A stretch of DNA of 64,000 nucleotides from Streptomyces sp. Sge12 (GTDB lineage Bacteria > Actinomycetota > Actinomycetes > Streptomycetales > Streptomycetaceae), in the NCBI RefSeq assembly GCF_002080455.1, contig NZ_CP020555.1:1798001-1862000 (forward strand), read 5' to 3'. Of the stretch, positions 55,301-62,148 are shown piece after piece. Within the stretch, counting starts at the first letter, position 1, and each line of letters begins with the position of its first letter. A model generated the notes under the pieces. That model searched no databases and had not been told where the DNA came from. It saw only the letters and a program-made list of their open reading frames with translations. Both the position numbers and the translations under genes were made by a program.

Positions 55301-56140
55301 GGTGTGGGTGCCGTGGCCCTGCCGGTCGGCGTCGGTGTCGGAGTCGGTGAAGTTCTTCGACGCCGAGACCCGGCCCGCCAGGTCGGGGTGGTCCAGGTCG
55401 GTTCCGGTGTCGAGGACGGCGACCTTGGTGCCCTTGCCGTCGTACCCGGCGGCCCAGGCGGCGGTGGCGGCCACCTGCTTCGTGGACCGCTCCAGGTTCG
55501 CCTGCACCTTGCCGTCCAGCCAGAGCTTCTTGAGCCCGCCCGAGAGGGAGCGGGCGCGGGCGTCCGTACCGGTGACGTCGGCCCAGAAGGCGGCGGCCTG
55601 CTCCTTGTCGGCGGCGAGTGCGACGGCGCCGATGGAGCCGAGGACGAGCGAGCGGTCGGCGCCGCGGGGTGCGGGCGGGGCGCTGCGCGCCACGTTCACG
55701 GAACCGTCGTAGACCGCGATGAGCGGCAGCTCCTTGGTGTGCGCGTCGTCGTAGCCCTGCCGGACGAGGCCGGTGACGTTGAAGAGCTCGGGGTCGACCT
55801 TGCCGGCGGCGAGCGCCCGCACCGCACCCTCGGGGTAGACGTACAGGTCCTTGCCCGACTGCCGGGTCTGCACGAGCGGCTGTGAGCCATCCGCGCGCGG
55901 CATCGCGGTGGCGGCGGTGCGGCCGGCGGTGTCGGTGGACACCAGGATCCGGTCTCCGGTGACCAGGGTCACCGTGACGGGGGCCGTGGGCTGCTTTCCG
56001 GCCGCCTCGCTGCCCACGAGTGGTCTCTTCCCCGCTCCGGGCGCTCCGTCGGCGGGCTGTGCCGTGGACGGGCCGACGGCGGTGACAGCCAGGACGGCCG
56101 CGGTGGCCGCCCCGACTGCCGTGCGCGATATCGGACGCAT
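52367..56140 (-). CDS. large secreted S8 (subtilisin-like) serine protease
   Basis: A 1257-residue exported protease. A signal peptide (RTAVGAATAAVLAVTAVG) is followed by a propeptide-like region to about 210. The catalytic domain has Asp (AVLDTGTD, D244), His (QGHGTHTIS, H276), Asn (FVIAAGNSGPGNN) and Ser (MSGTSMATPHVAGAA). The C-terminal half (about 550-1257) is beta-rich and includes a PA-like insert and repeated Ig-like sections, as in the large Streptomyces subtilases. ATG 56140 has GGGGAG just upstream. It diverges from a regulator gene that may control it. Confidence 0.93.
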   Translation of the reverse strand: MRPISRTAVGAATAAVLAVTAVGPSTAQPADGAPGAGKRPLVGSEAAGKQPTAPVTVTLVTGDRILVSTDTAGRTAATAMPRADGSQPLVQTRQSGKDLYVYPEGAVRALAAGKVDPELFNVTGLVRQGYDDAHTKELPLIAVYDGSVNVARSAPPAPRGADRSLVLGSIGAVALAADKEQAAAFWADVTGTDARARSLSGGLKKLWLDGKVQANLERSTKQVAATAAWAAGYDGKGTKVAVLDTGTDLDHPDLAGRVSASKNFTDSDTDADRQGHGTHTISTVGGSGAASGGAKKGVAPGAELLSGKVLNDGGYGLDSWIIAGMEWAVEAKADVVSMSLGDPSQTACDDPLAAAAERLSQQGPLFVIAAGNSGPGNNTVSSPGCAPSVLTVGAVDRDDTTAAFSSRGPAGLRHTLKPEIAAPGVGISAAAAGGRGVYAYQSMSGTSMATPHVAGAAAVVKQRHPDWTGQQIKAALVGSANTKVPGDVRETGGGRLDVKAAIDTTVTGAPAVQGGTYNWPQDRSDRTTVEVPYTNLGRSAVTLALAVEKVTGNDGSTVRSQVARLERRTVTVPVGATVKVPLALDPAAKLERSQYGDVTGRVVATANGVRVSTPFSLYVEPQTVTLRVKLVDRAGKPAGGPSSLDVIGTDDATGERRFNDGSADQVYRVRPGAYFLSAFVGTPDTGEGAELIDSLTYLGRPQVEVKKDTTIVLDARRAGRLDIGADQPVEARNTTLGFARSWGRDAWLHAGTAMGGRTIRGFYASVEGRAEDGDFEFGSYWRAAAPQISELKAVGGPVLHPITASTGSDNLDGTGSAPLVDAGSGTPEELAAAGAAGAIVLVKAVDGALHEIAQNAQAAGAKAVLAHRETPGRWVAFTGYAGGALPTMAIEAAEGRVLLARLKTGRVTLSWKATAKSPYTYSLAFPETGEVKGGRTYRVRDRDLGQVESTYNSMGVAADFIDMAGAYRPIGSAVYFGGIETVAAPGTRTDYYSAGDTAWDQMLSSSFPWGEFMVGEQHTYTKGQKSRANWYDGITGPVAPRDLAGKETLAAERQGNLIGFAPAMWGDSGHAAQPGSFGDIGGLQLKRNGEVIGDSWYPFGVFEVPAEESRYELTQSIEKIGPPARVWQRSTAVRTTWGFTSKLDASAYSQGLPVLFPRYAAPLDGMKTVAAADGQSIGLGVTGHAGYIPGALKSAKLSYSYDGENWTQAKVSERGGRWTAVVDHAGASGKPVSLQVELTDAKGATVTQTVVRAYDVR

Positions 56141-56293
56141 CGCTCTCCCCAGGTGAATTCCGGCCAACTACTGCATTGCACGGCGAAAGCGCCGCGTAAA
56201 TGGCTTCTGGCCAGCGGATGTTGGTGCTGCGGTGGCGTCACCTTGGCAGAGTGGCGGCAGGTGCGGCGATGATGTCCGCGGCGGGTTTGCGCC

Positions 56294-57316
56294 GTGGCCG
56301 CTTCCCGCCAGGCGCGTGTCGAAAGGTGGGCGGACGGGTTGCTGGGTGCGATAGGGCTGGACGAGGGGCAGGAGTCGGCGTACCGCGCGCTGGTCGCGCT
56401 GGGGGCGGCGGAGGTACCCGACCTCGCGCACCGGCTGACCCTGCCGGTTCCGCACACCGAACGGGCCCTGCGCCACCTGGAGCGGCACGGGCTCGCGGCG
56501 CAGTCCTCGGCCCGGCCCGGGCGCTGGGTGGCCGCCCCGCCGGGGGTGGCCCTCGGGGCCCTGCTGACGCAGCAGCGGCACGAGCTGGAGCAGGCCGAGC
56601 TGGCGGCGGCGCTGCTGGCCGAGGAGTACCGGGCGGAGGCGACCGAGCCCGCGGTGCACGACCTGGTGGAGGTGGTGCAGGGCGCGAGCGCGGTGGCGCA
56701 CCGTTTCCACCAGATCCAGCTGGGCGCGGAGAAGGAGGTCTGCGCGCTGGTCACCGGGCGGCCCCAGGTGGTGACGGGGACGGACAACGACGCGGAGGAC
56801 CGGGCTTCCGGGCGCGGGGTCGACTACCGGGTGGTCATCGAGCGGGAGGTGCTGGGCCTGCCCAGCGGGATCCGGGAGGCGTCGACGGCGCTGGCCCGGG
56901 GCGAGCAGGTCCGCGTGACGGACCGGGTCCCGACGAAGCTGGTGATCGCGGACCGGTCGCTGGCCATGGTCCCGCTGACGGCCCGCGGGGCGGAGCCGGC
57001 GGCCCTGGTGGTGCACGCGTCGGGGCTGCTGGAGTCCTTGACCGGCCTGTTCGAGGCGGTGTGGCGGGAGTCGCTGCCGCTGCGGCTGGGCCCGGCCGGT
57101 TCGGCGGAGGAGTCCGGGGGCAGCCCGGACGCCACGGATCTGGAGATCCTCTCGCTGCTCCTGGCGGGCATGACGGACGCGAGCGTGGCCAAGCACCTGG
57201 AGCTGGGGTTGCGGACGGTGCAGCGGCGGGTCAAGGGTCTGATGGAGCTTTCCGGGGTGACGACCCGGCTGCAGCTGGGCTGGCACGCGTTCGAGCGGGG
57301 CTGGGTGGCTCGATAG
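56294..57316 (+). CDS. TrmB/LuxR-type helix-turn-helix regulator next to subtilase
   Basis: A 340-residue regulator. The N-terminus has a TrmB-like winged helix (ESAYRALVALGAAEVPDLAH, TERALRHLERHGL). The C-terminus has a LuxR/GerE-type HTH (ILSLLLAGMTDASVAKHLEL, RTVQRRVKGLMEL). The middle looks like a sensory domain related to phospholipase-D-like TrmB sensors. Start is GTG 56294 with only a weak site. Regulators of this layout frequently sit divergent to secreted subtilases in Streptomyces. Confidence 0.83.
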   Translation: MAASRQARVERWADGLLGAIGLDEGQESAYRALVALGAAEVPDLAHRLTLPVPHTERALRHLERHGLAAQSSARPGRWVAAPPGVALGALLTQQRHELEQAELAAALLAEEYRAEATEPAVHDLVEVVQGASAVAHRFHQIQLGAEKEVCALVTGRPQVVTGTDNDAEDRASGRGVDYRVVIEREVLGLPSGIREASTALARGEQVRVTDRVPTKLVIADRSLAMVPLTARGAEPAALVVHASGLLESLTGLFEAVWRESLPLRLGPAGSAEESGGSPDATDLEILSLLLAGMTDASVAKHLELGLRTVQRRVKGLMELSGVTTRLQLGWHAFERGWVAR

Positions 57317-57340
57317 CCCCTGGTCGGTCACGCTGAGCAG

Positions 57341-57823
57341 ATGGATCTGCCTCAGCTGCTCCTGGTGGGGCTGGTGCTGCTGCTCGGGGTGGCCGGAGTG
57401 CTGATCCCGGGGGTGCCGGGCACCTGGCTGGTGTGGGCGGGGCTGCTGTGGTGGGCCCTGCACGTGCGCTCGACGCTCGCCTGGTCGCTGCTGGTCGCGG
57501 CGACGGGGCTGCTGCTCGTGGTCCAGGTGGTGAAGTGGCTGCTGCCGCCGCGGCGGGTGCGGGGGCTGGGCGTCACGTCCCAAACGGCGGTGTTCGCCGG
57601 AGCCGGTGCGGTCCTGGGCTTCGTCCTGGTCCCGGTGGTGGGAGCGGTACCGGGTTTCGTGGGCGGCATCTACCTGTGCGAGCGGCGCCGCCTGGGCACG
57701 CACGGCGAGGCCTGGGCGTCGGTGCGGGCGGTGATGCGTTCGGTGGGGACGAGCGTGCTGGTGGAGCTGTTCGCGTGCCTGCTGGTGGTGGGAGCGTGGC
57801 TGGGGGCGGTGGTGGCGCAGTAG
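57341..57823 (+). CDS. DUF456-family membrane protein
   Basis: A 160-residue membrane protein. LLGVAGVLIPGVPGTWLVWA and a glycine-rich GFVLVPVVGAVPGFVGGIYL segment are the two repeats typical of DUF456. Four to five transmembrane helices are visible. ATG 57341 begins 24 bp after the preceding regulator, so co-transcription is possible. Function is unknown. Confidence 0.85.
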   Translation: MDLPQLLLVGLVLLLGVAGVLIPGVPGTWLVWAGLLWWALHVRSTLAWSLLVAATGLLLVVQVVKWLLPPRRVRGLGVTSQTAVFAGAGAVLGFVLVPVVGAVPGFVGGIYLCERRRLGTHGEAWASVRAVMRSVGTSVLVELFACLLVVGAWLGAVVAQ

Positions 57824-57927
57824 CCGCCGCCGCGTCGGTGTGCGCGCGGCCCGCGTACGGCGTACGTCGCCCGGTGTAGGGCTGCGGTCCGATGCGGCCG
57901 GGTGCGCGGGCTGCCAGGCTTGCCGGC

Positions 57928-58299
57928 ATGAGGGACTTCGAGGGTTTCGGCGAGGCGGAGCTGGCGTACCTGCGCTCCCAGCACCTGGGCCGGCTGGCCA
58001 CGGTGGATGCGGCCGGTCAGCCGCAGGCGAATCCGGTGGGGTTCTTCCCGCAGGAGGACGGCACGATCCTGGTGGGCGGGATGGCGATGGGCACGACGAA
58101 GAAGTGGCGCAACCTGCAGCGGAACCCGCGGCTGTCCCTGGTCGTCGACGACCTGGTGAGCACCCGGCCGTGGACGGTGCGCGGCATCGAGATCCGCGGC
58201 CGCGCCACGCTGGAGACCGGTCCGCACGGGCTGGGCCCCCACTTCGGCCCGGAGGTCATCCGGATCCATCCGGAGCGCGTTCACGCATGGGGGCTCTGA
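57928..58299 (+). CDS. PPOX-class F420/FMN-dependent oxidoreductase
   Basis: A 123-residue split-barrel flavoprotein. LGRLATVDAAGQPQANPVGF, KKWRNLQRNPRLSLVVDD and GIEIRGRATL match the small F420-dependent PPOX group of actinobacteria. ATG 57928 is chosen because the family N-terminus (RDFEGFGEAELAYL) follows directly. The substrate is unknown. Confidence 0.85.
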   Translation: MRDFEGFGEAELAYLRSQHLGRLATVDAAGQPQANPVGFFPQEDGTILVGGMAMGTTKKWRNLQRNPRLSLVVDDLVSTRPWTVRGIEIRGRATLETGPHGLGPHFGPEVIRIHPERVHAWGL

Positions 58300-58387
58300 C
58301 CCGGGCCGGCCGTCTTGCTGACGCTCTGTTTAGGGGCGCAGGGGCGACAGTTGGGGGGTGTGGGCTCGTCACGCCTCAAGGGGGGAA

Positions 58388-58807
58388 ATGCCGGTGCCGA
58401 TCCGAGTCGGGGGCCACGTCGTCGTGGATGCGGTCGTGGGTGAGCGGCCTTCGCCGCAACGGCGTTCCGTGTCCCGCTTACGTCTCACCTGCCTGTACGG
58501 CGGGGTGTTCATGATGGCCGGGACGGTGCTGCTGGCCGTGGTCCACCTGCTCGCGGTGCAGGCCGTGAGCAGGGGCAGCGGTCCGGTCTTCGAGGTGCAG
58601 TCGGGAAGCACCGTCGTCCTCGCGCCCGCGGAGGCCCCGGCCCGCGGGCAGCAGCCCGGGGACCCGCTGATGTCGACCACCCTGCTGTTCCTGGCCGTGC
58701 TGGGCCCCCTGTCGGCCGTCGCGGGCCATGTGACGGCCGGGTACGCCCTGTCGTCGGTACGGCGGATCACCTACCGTGCGCAACAGGCCTCCCGGCAGCC
58801 GGGCTGA
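58388..58807 (+). CDS. two-TM protein resembling the N-terminal part of a sensor kinase
   Basis: A 139-residue membrane protein. After a basic N-terminus, TM1 is RLTCLYGGVFMMAGTVLLAV and TM2 is LLFLAVLGPLSAVAGHVTAG, separated by about 45 extracytoplasmic residues. The arrangement and the following YALSSVRRITYRAQQAS closely resemble the start of Streptomyces HAMP-type histidine kinases, but the protein stops where HAMP begins. The start could be ATG 58388 or, by spacing from AAGGGGGG, GTG 58394. Either a truncated kinase remnant or a small regulator. Confidence 0.65.
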   Translation: MPVPIRVGGHVVVDAVVGERPSPQRRSVSRLRLTCLYGGVFMMAGTVLLAVVHLLAVQAVSRGSGPVFEVQSGSTVVLAPAEAPARGQQPGDPLMSTTLLFLAVLGPLSAVAGHVTAGYALSSVRRITYRAQQASRQPG

Positions 58808-58809
58808 CG

Positions 58810-58853
58810 CGTCCGGGGGCGGGGCGGCGGCGAGGGCCGCCCCGCCCCGGACG
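58810..58853. terminator. Bidirectional terminator between sensor-like gene and rsgA
   Basis: A stem of 18 bp with one bulged G (cgtccgggggcggggcggc against gccgccccgccccggacg) between convergent genes. Confidence 0.78.
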
Positions 58854-58861
58854 TACGGCGC

Positions 58862-59986
58862 TCAGGCCCGGCCCGTCCGCTTCGCGGCATAGTTGGCGCG
58901 GCCCTCCGCCGACTTCAGGCGCCAGTCGCGGCGGATCTCCGACCGCAGCCGGGCGTCCGTCTTGGCGACGATGCGCTGGTTCTCCCGCAGCAGCTTGCGG
59001 TAGCTCTCCAGGCGCCGCTCCGCGAGCTCGCCGGAGTCCAGGGCGGCCAGTACCGCGCACCCCGGCTCCGCCTCGTGGGCGCAGTCGTGGAAGCGGCAGC
59101 GCTCCGCGTACTCCTCGATCTCCGAGAAGACCTGGCCGACGCCGGTCTCGGCGTCCCAGAGCCCGACGCCGCGCAGTCCGGGCGTGTCGATGAGCACGCC
59201 GCCGCCCGGCAGGGCGAGCAGGTTGCGCGTGGTGGTCGTGTGACGGCCCTTGCCGTCGACCTCGCGCGCCTCCTGAACCTCCATGACCTCGGCGCCGAGC
59301 AGCGCGTTGGCCAGGGTGGACTTGCCGGCGCCCGAGATGCCCAGGAGCACGCTGGTGCCGTCGCCGACGATCGCGGCGAGGACGTCCGTACCCTCCCCCG
59401 TGACGGAGGAGACGGTCAGGACCTGGACGCCCGGCGCGGTGGCCTCCACGTCCTGGACGAGGTGTCCGAGGGTCGCCTGGTCGGGGACCAGGTCCGCCTT
59501 GGTGAGGACGACCAGCGGCTGCGCCCCCGATTCCCAGGCCAGGGCCAGGAAGCGCTCGATGCGCCCCAGGTCCAGTTCGACGGCGAGGGAGACGGCGATG
59601 ATGGCGTGGTCGACGTTGGCGGCGAGGATCTGCCCCTCGGACCGCTGCGAGGAGGTGGAGCGTACGAAGGCGGTGCGGCGCGGCAGGTACGCCTTCACGT
59701 AGCGCGGGTTGCCCGCCGCCTCGACGGCGGCCCAGTCACCGGTGCAGATGACCCGCAGCGGGTCGTGCGGGGTGACGAAGGCGGTGTCGGCGCGGACGAT
59801 GCCGTCCGCGGTCATGAGGTCGCACTGGCCGCGGTCGACGCGGACGACCCGGCCGGGCAGCAGGCCCTGCTCGGCGTACGGGGCGAACTCGGCCTCCCAG
59901 GCGCTGTCCCAGCCGTAGGGGGCGAGGGCGTGCGGGAGCGAGGTCTGCGGGGTGGAGGGGAAAACGGAGAAGGACGAGAAAGACAA
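58862..59986 (-). CDS. rsgA: ribosome small subunit-dependent GTPase RsgA
   Basis: A 374-residue circularly permuted GTPase involved in 30S maturation. The order is G4 (TKAD), G1 (GISGAGKST), G3 (DTPG), followed by a zinc-binding site (CRFHDCAHEAEPGC). An N-terminal OB-fold begins near VVRVDRGQCDLM. TTG 59986 is the best start: GAAGGG lies 6-8 nt upstream and no ATG or GTG is available before the conserved region. A short ORF precedes it by about 70 nt. Confidence 0.93.
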   Translation of the reverse strand: MSFSSFSVFPSTPQTSLPHALAPYGWDSAWEAEFAPYAEQGLLPGRVVRVDRGQCDLMTADGIVRADTAFVTPHDPLRVICTGDWAAVEAAGNPRYVKAYLPRRTAFVRSTSSQRSEGQILAANVDHAIIAVSLAVELDLGRIERFLALAWESGAQPLVVLTKADLVPDQATLGHLVQDVEATAPGVQVLTVSSVTGEGTDVLAAIVGDGTSVLLGISGAGKSTLANALLGAEVMEVQEAREVDGKGRHTTTTRNLLALPGGGVLIDTPGLRGVGLWDAETGVGQVFSEIEEYAERCRFHDCAHEAEPGCAVLAALDSGELAERRLESYRKLLRENQRIVAKTDARLRSEIRRDWRLKSAEGRANYAAKRTGRA

Positions 59987-60056
59987 GGGGAACCCTTCAC
60001 AGGGTGGCCCCGGCCGGGTGCGCCCGCTCGGCGGCGGCGCGCGAAGAGGTGTGAGG

Positions 60057-60128
60057 TCAGCCGGAGACCACAGAAGTGACATTGATGGTCTTCTGAGTGC
60101 GGGCAGCGCCCTGCGCAATGACAGTCAT
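60057..60128 (-). CDS. candidate 23-codon leader ORF upstream of rsgA
   Basis: ATG 60128 has a strong GGAGGTGA site 8-9 nt upstream and opens 23 codons (MTVIAQGAARTQKTINVTSV and three more) ending in TGA at 60057, 70 nt before the rsgA TTG. Codons such as ATT, ACT, AAT and TCT are unusually AT-rich for this genome. There is no homology recognised. It may be a translated leader that controls rsgA, or chance. Confidence 0.45.
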   Translation of the reverse strand: MTVIAQGAARTQKTINVTSVVSG

Positions 60129-60243
60129 CAACGAACTCACCTCCGGGTCCACACACATGCCGGTCGTTCCCCACCGGTCGGCGGGAACGGCCCCACCGTA
60201 ACAAGCCCGGCCCGGCCGGGGCCACTTGTTTTTCCGGACCGTC

Positions 60244-60774
60244 TCAGCCGAGCCGGCGGGCCAGTACCTGTCCCGGCCAGGCGCCGGACAGGAAGGGCTC
60301 GGTGGGGGTGAATCCGTTGCGCTCGTAGAAGGCGACGAGTTCGCCCCCGCCGCCGGCCCAGCAGTCGACGCGCAGCAGCCCGACGCCGGCCCGCCGGGTC
60401 TCCTCGGCGGCGTGCGCCAGCAGCGCCGCCCCGATGCCCAGGCCGGCGCGGCGCCGGTCGGAGACCAGCAGACGGACGTACCGCTCGGGTTCCGCGGCCG
60501 GGGCGATCGGCATCTGCGGGCTGGGTCCGGAGTCCAGCACCAGGACTCCGACGGGTGCGCCGGCCGACTCGGCGATGTACGGGGTGTTCTCGGTGAGGTA
60601 CCGGTCGACCCGGGCCACCCCGCCGGGCTTCTGCGAGTACGGGGTCGTGCCCCACTGCTCGGTGTTGCCGCGGGCGTTCATCCAGGCCACGGCGGCGTCG
60701 AGCATGTCCAGGACGGCGGGAGCGTCGGCGGGTCCGCCCGGCCGGATCCGCAGGTCGTGTGTCGTGTCGTTCAC
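60244..60774 (-). CDS. GNAT-family N-acetyltransferase
   Basis: A 176-residue acetyltransferase. YVRLLVSDRRRAGLGIGAAL is the acetyl-CoA site and VAFYERNGFTPTEPF the C-terminal motif. GTG 60774 has no Shine-Dalgarno sequence; a TAGGCT -10 element ends 6 bp before it, so the mRNA is probably leaderless. The substrate is unknown. It diverges from the VOC-family gene. Confidence 0.86.
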   Translation of the reverse strand: MNDTTHDLRIRPGGPADAPAVLDMLDAAVAWMNARGNTEQWGTTPYSQKPGGVARVDRYLTENTPYIAESAGAPVGVLVLDSGPSPQMPIAPAAEPERYVRLLVSDRRRAGLGIGAALLAHAAEETRRAGVGLLRVDCWAGGGGELVAFYERNGFTPTEPFLSGAWPGQVLARRLG

Positions 60775-60780
60775 GGTGGA

Positions 60781-60786
60781 AGCCTA
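60781..60786 (-). promoter_or_regulatory. -10 element of a leaderless promoter (GNAT gene)
   Basis: On the minus strand, TAGGCT is followed by 6 nt (tccacc) and then the GTG start, so transcription would begin at or next to the start codon. Confidence 0.6.
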
Positions 60787-60924
60787 GGGTTCGGCCGCCG
60801 GACCCCACGGCGTGGACCGGGTGGGACCCGATCCGGCCGCCGGGCCGACGGGTACCGGGGGAAGGGGGCGGGACACGGTTCGGGCGGTGTCCGATTCGTT
60901 CAAGACGGGCGCCCGGGGCGCGCC

Positions 60925-60930
60925 TAGCCT
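60925..60930 (+). promoter_or_regulatory. -10 element of a leaderless promoter (VOC gene)
   Basis: TAGCCT is followed by 6 nt (gctgtc) and the ATG at 60937, with no Shine-Dalgarno sequence, the same layout as the divergent GNAT gene. Confidence 0.6.
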
Positions 60931-60936
60931 GCTGTC

Positions 60937-61338
60937 ATGACTCCTCGATTCGATCTCATCGGCATGGTGGTCTCCGACATGGCCGCCTCGCTCGCCTTCT
61001 ACCGCCGCCTCGGGCTGGACATCCCGGCCGGGTCCGACGGCCTGCCGCACGTGGAGGCCGTCCTGCCCGGGGGCCTGCGCATCGCGTGGGACACGGAGGA
61101 CACCATCCGCTCCTTCGACCCGTCCTGGACCCCGCCCACCGGCGAGGGCCGCCGGGACCTGGCCTTCCTGTGCGACTCCCCCGCCGAGGTGGACGCGCTG
61201 TACGCCGAGTTGACCGCGGCCGGCCACACCGGGCACCTGAAGCCCTGGGACGCCTTCTGGGGCCAGCGCTACGCCGTGGTGCTCGACCCGGACGGCGGCG
61301 GGGTCTCGCTGTTCGCCCCCTCGGATCCGGCGGCGTAG
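60937..61338 (+). CDS. VOC-family (glyoxalase/bleomycin-resistance-like) protein
   Basis: A 133-residue vicinal-oxygen-chelate protein. FDLIGMVVSDMAASLAFYRR opens the first beta-alpha-beta module and YAVVLDPDGGGVSLFAP closes the second. The usual His/Glu metal residues are only partly present (H62-like HVEA and D in LDPDG), so catalytic function is uncertain; binding or antibiotic sequestration is possible. The last 70 bp overlap the AraC gene on the other strand. Confidence 0.84.
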   Translation: MTPRFDLIGMVVSDMAASLAFYRRLGLDIPAGSDGLPHVEAVLPGGLRIAWDTEDTIRSFDPSWTPPTGEGRRDLAFLCDSPAEVDALYAELTAAGHTGHLKPWDAFWGQRYAVVLDPDGGGVSLFAPSDPAA

Positions 61339-62003
61339 GCCCCCAGGGTCGTCCCGGCCAGCGCCCGCACCTCACGGGCGAGATGCGCCTGGTCGGCGTA
61401 CCCGGCGACGCAGGCGACCTCGGCGAACGGCGTGCCCGCGCGGGCCAGGGCCAGGGCGCGGCGCAGCCGCAGGATGCGGCCGAGCGTGCGGGGGCCGTAC
61501 CCGAAGGCGTCGAGCGAGCGCCGGTGCAGCTGGCGCTCGCCGAGGCCCACGGCGCGGGCGATCGCGGCCACCGGTTCGCCGGCGCGGAGGCGGGCCGCGA
61601 CCTCGGCGGCCAGCGGGTCGGGCGGCCCGGCCGCTGCGGCGCGGGTGCCGGCCAGCGCTTCGAGTCCCGCGCGCGCGTCCCCGTACCCCTCGACCAGCCC
61701 GGACAGCCTGCGCACCTCGCGGGGGGACCACAGCTCGGTCAGCGGGACGCGCCGGTCCCGCAGCAGGTGCGCCGGTACGCCGAGCAGTGCGGGCGCGGTG
61801 CCGGGCGCCAGCCGGATCCCGGAGAAGGCGCCGCCCGGGACCTCCCCGGCCGGATGCGGCCCGGTGTCGGGCCCGGCCACCAGCAGCCGGCCGTCGGCCC
61901 ACAGCAGGTCCATGCAGCCGTCGGGCAGCACCGTGCGGCCGCCGCCGGCCGCCCGCCACAGCACGGCGCCGGGGACGACCGCCGACGGAGCTTCCTCGTA
62001 CAC
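61269..62003 (-). CDS. AraC-family transcriptional regulator
   Basis: A 244-residue regulator. An N-terminal DUF6597-like cupin domain (VLWRAAGGGRTVLPDGCMDLLW) is followed by an AraC HTH pair (VAAIARAVGLGERQLHRRSL, FAEVACVAGYADQAHLAREV). GTG 62003 is the only start after an in-frame TAA; its GGAGG is unusually close (1 nt), so translation may be weak. Its 3' end overlaps the VOC gene by 70 bp; the two may be functionally paired. Confidence 0.85.
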   Translation of the reverse strand: MYEEAPSAVVPGAVLWRAAGGGRTVLPDGCMDLLWADGRLLVAGPDTGPHPAGEVPGGAFSGIRLAPGTAPALLGVPAHLLRDRRVPLTELWSPREVRRLSGLVEGYGDARAGLEALAGTRAAAAGPPDPLAAEVAARLRAGEPVAAIARAVGLGERQLHRRSLDAFGYGPRTLGRILRLRRALALARAGTPFAEVACVAGYADQAHLAREVRALAGTTLGAYAAGSEGANSETPPPSGSSTTA

Positions 62004-62148
62004 GCCTCCAGGTTAAGGACCGGGCCGCCCATTCGGGCCAGGCCCGGCGCGCCTCGGTGGGGCGGTCCGGTGCCGGTGGAGGATCGGGGGGTGGCGGCGC
62101 CGATGCGGGCCGCACCCGCCTGCCCCCAGCGCGTGAAGAGGTCCGGAC

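Noticed and set aside
49979..55885. A 1968-codon open frame on the plus strand
   Set aside because: It lies antisense to the PP2C-like and subtilase genes, has low-complexity Arg/Gly/Pro composition and no domain; long antisense frames are expected in DNA with this GC bias.
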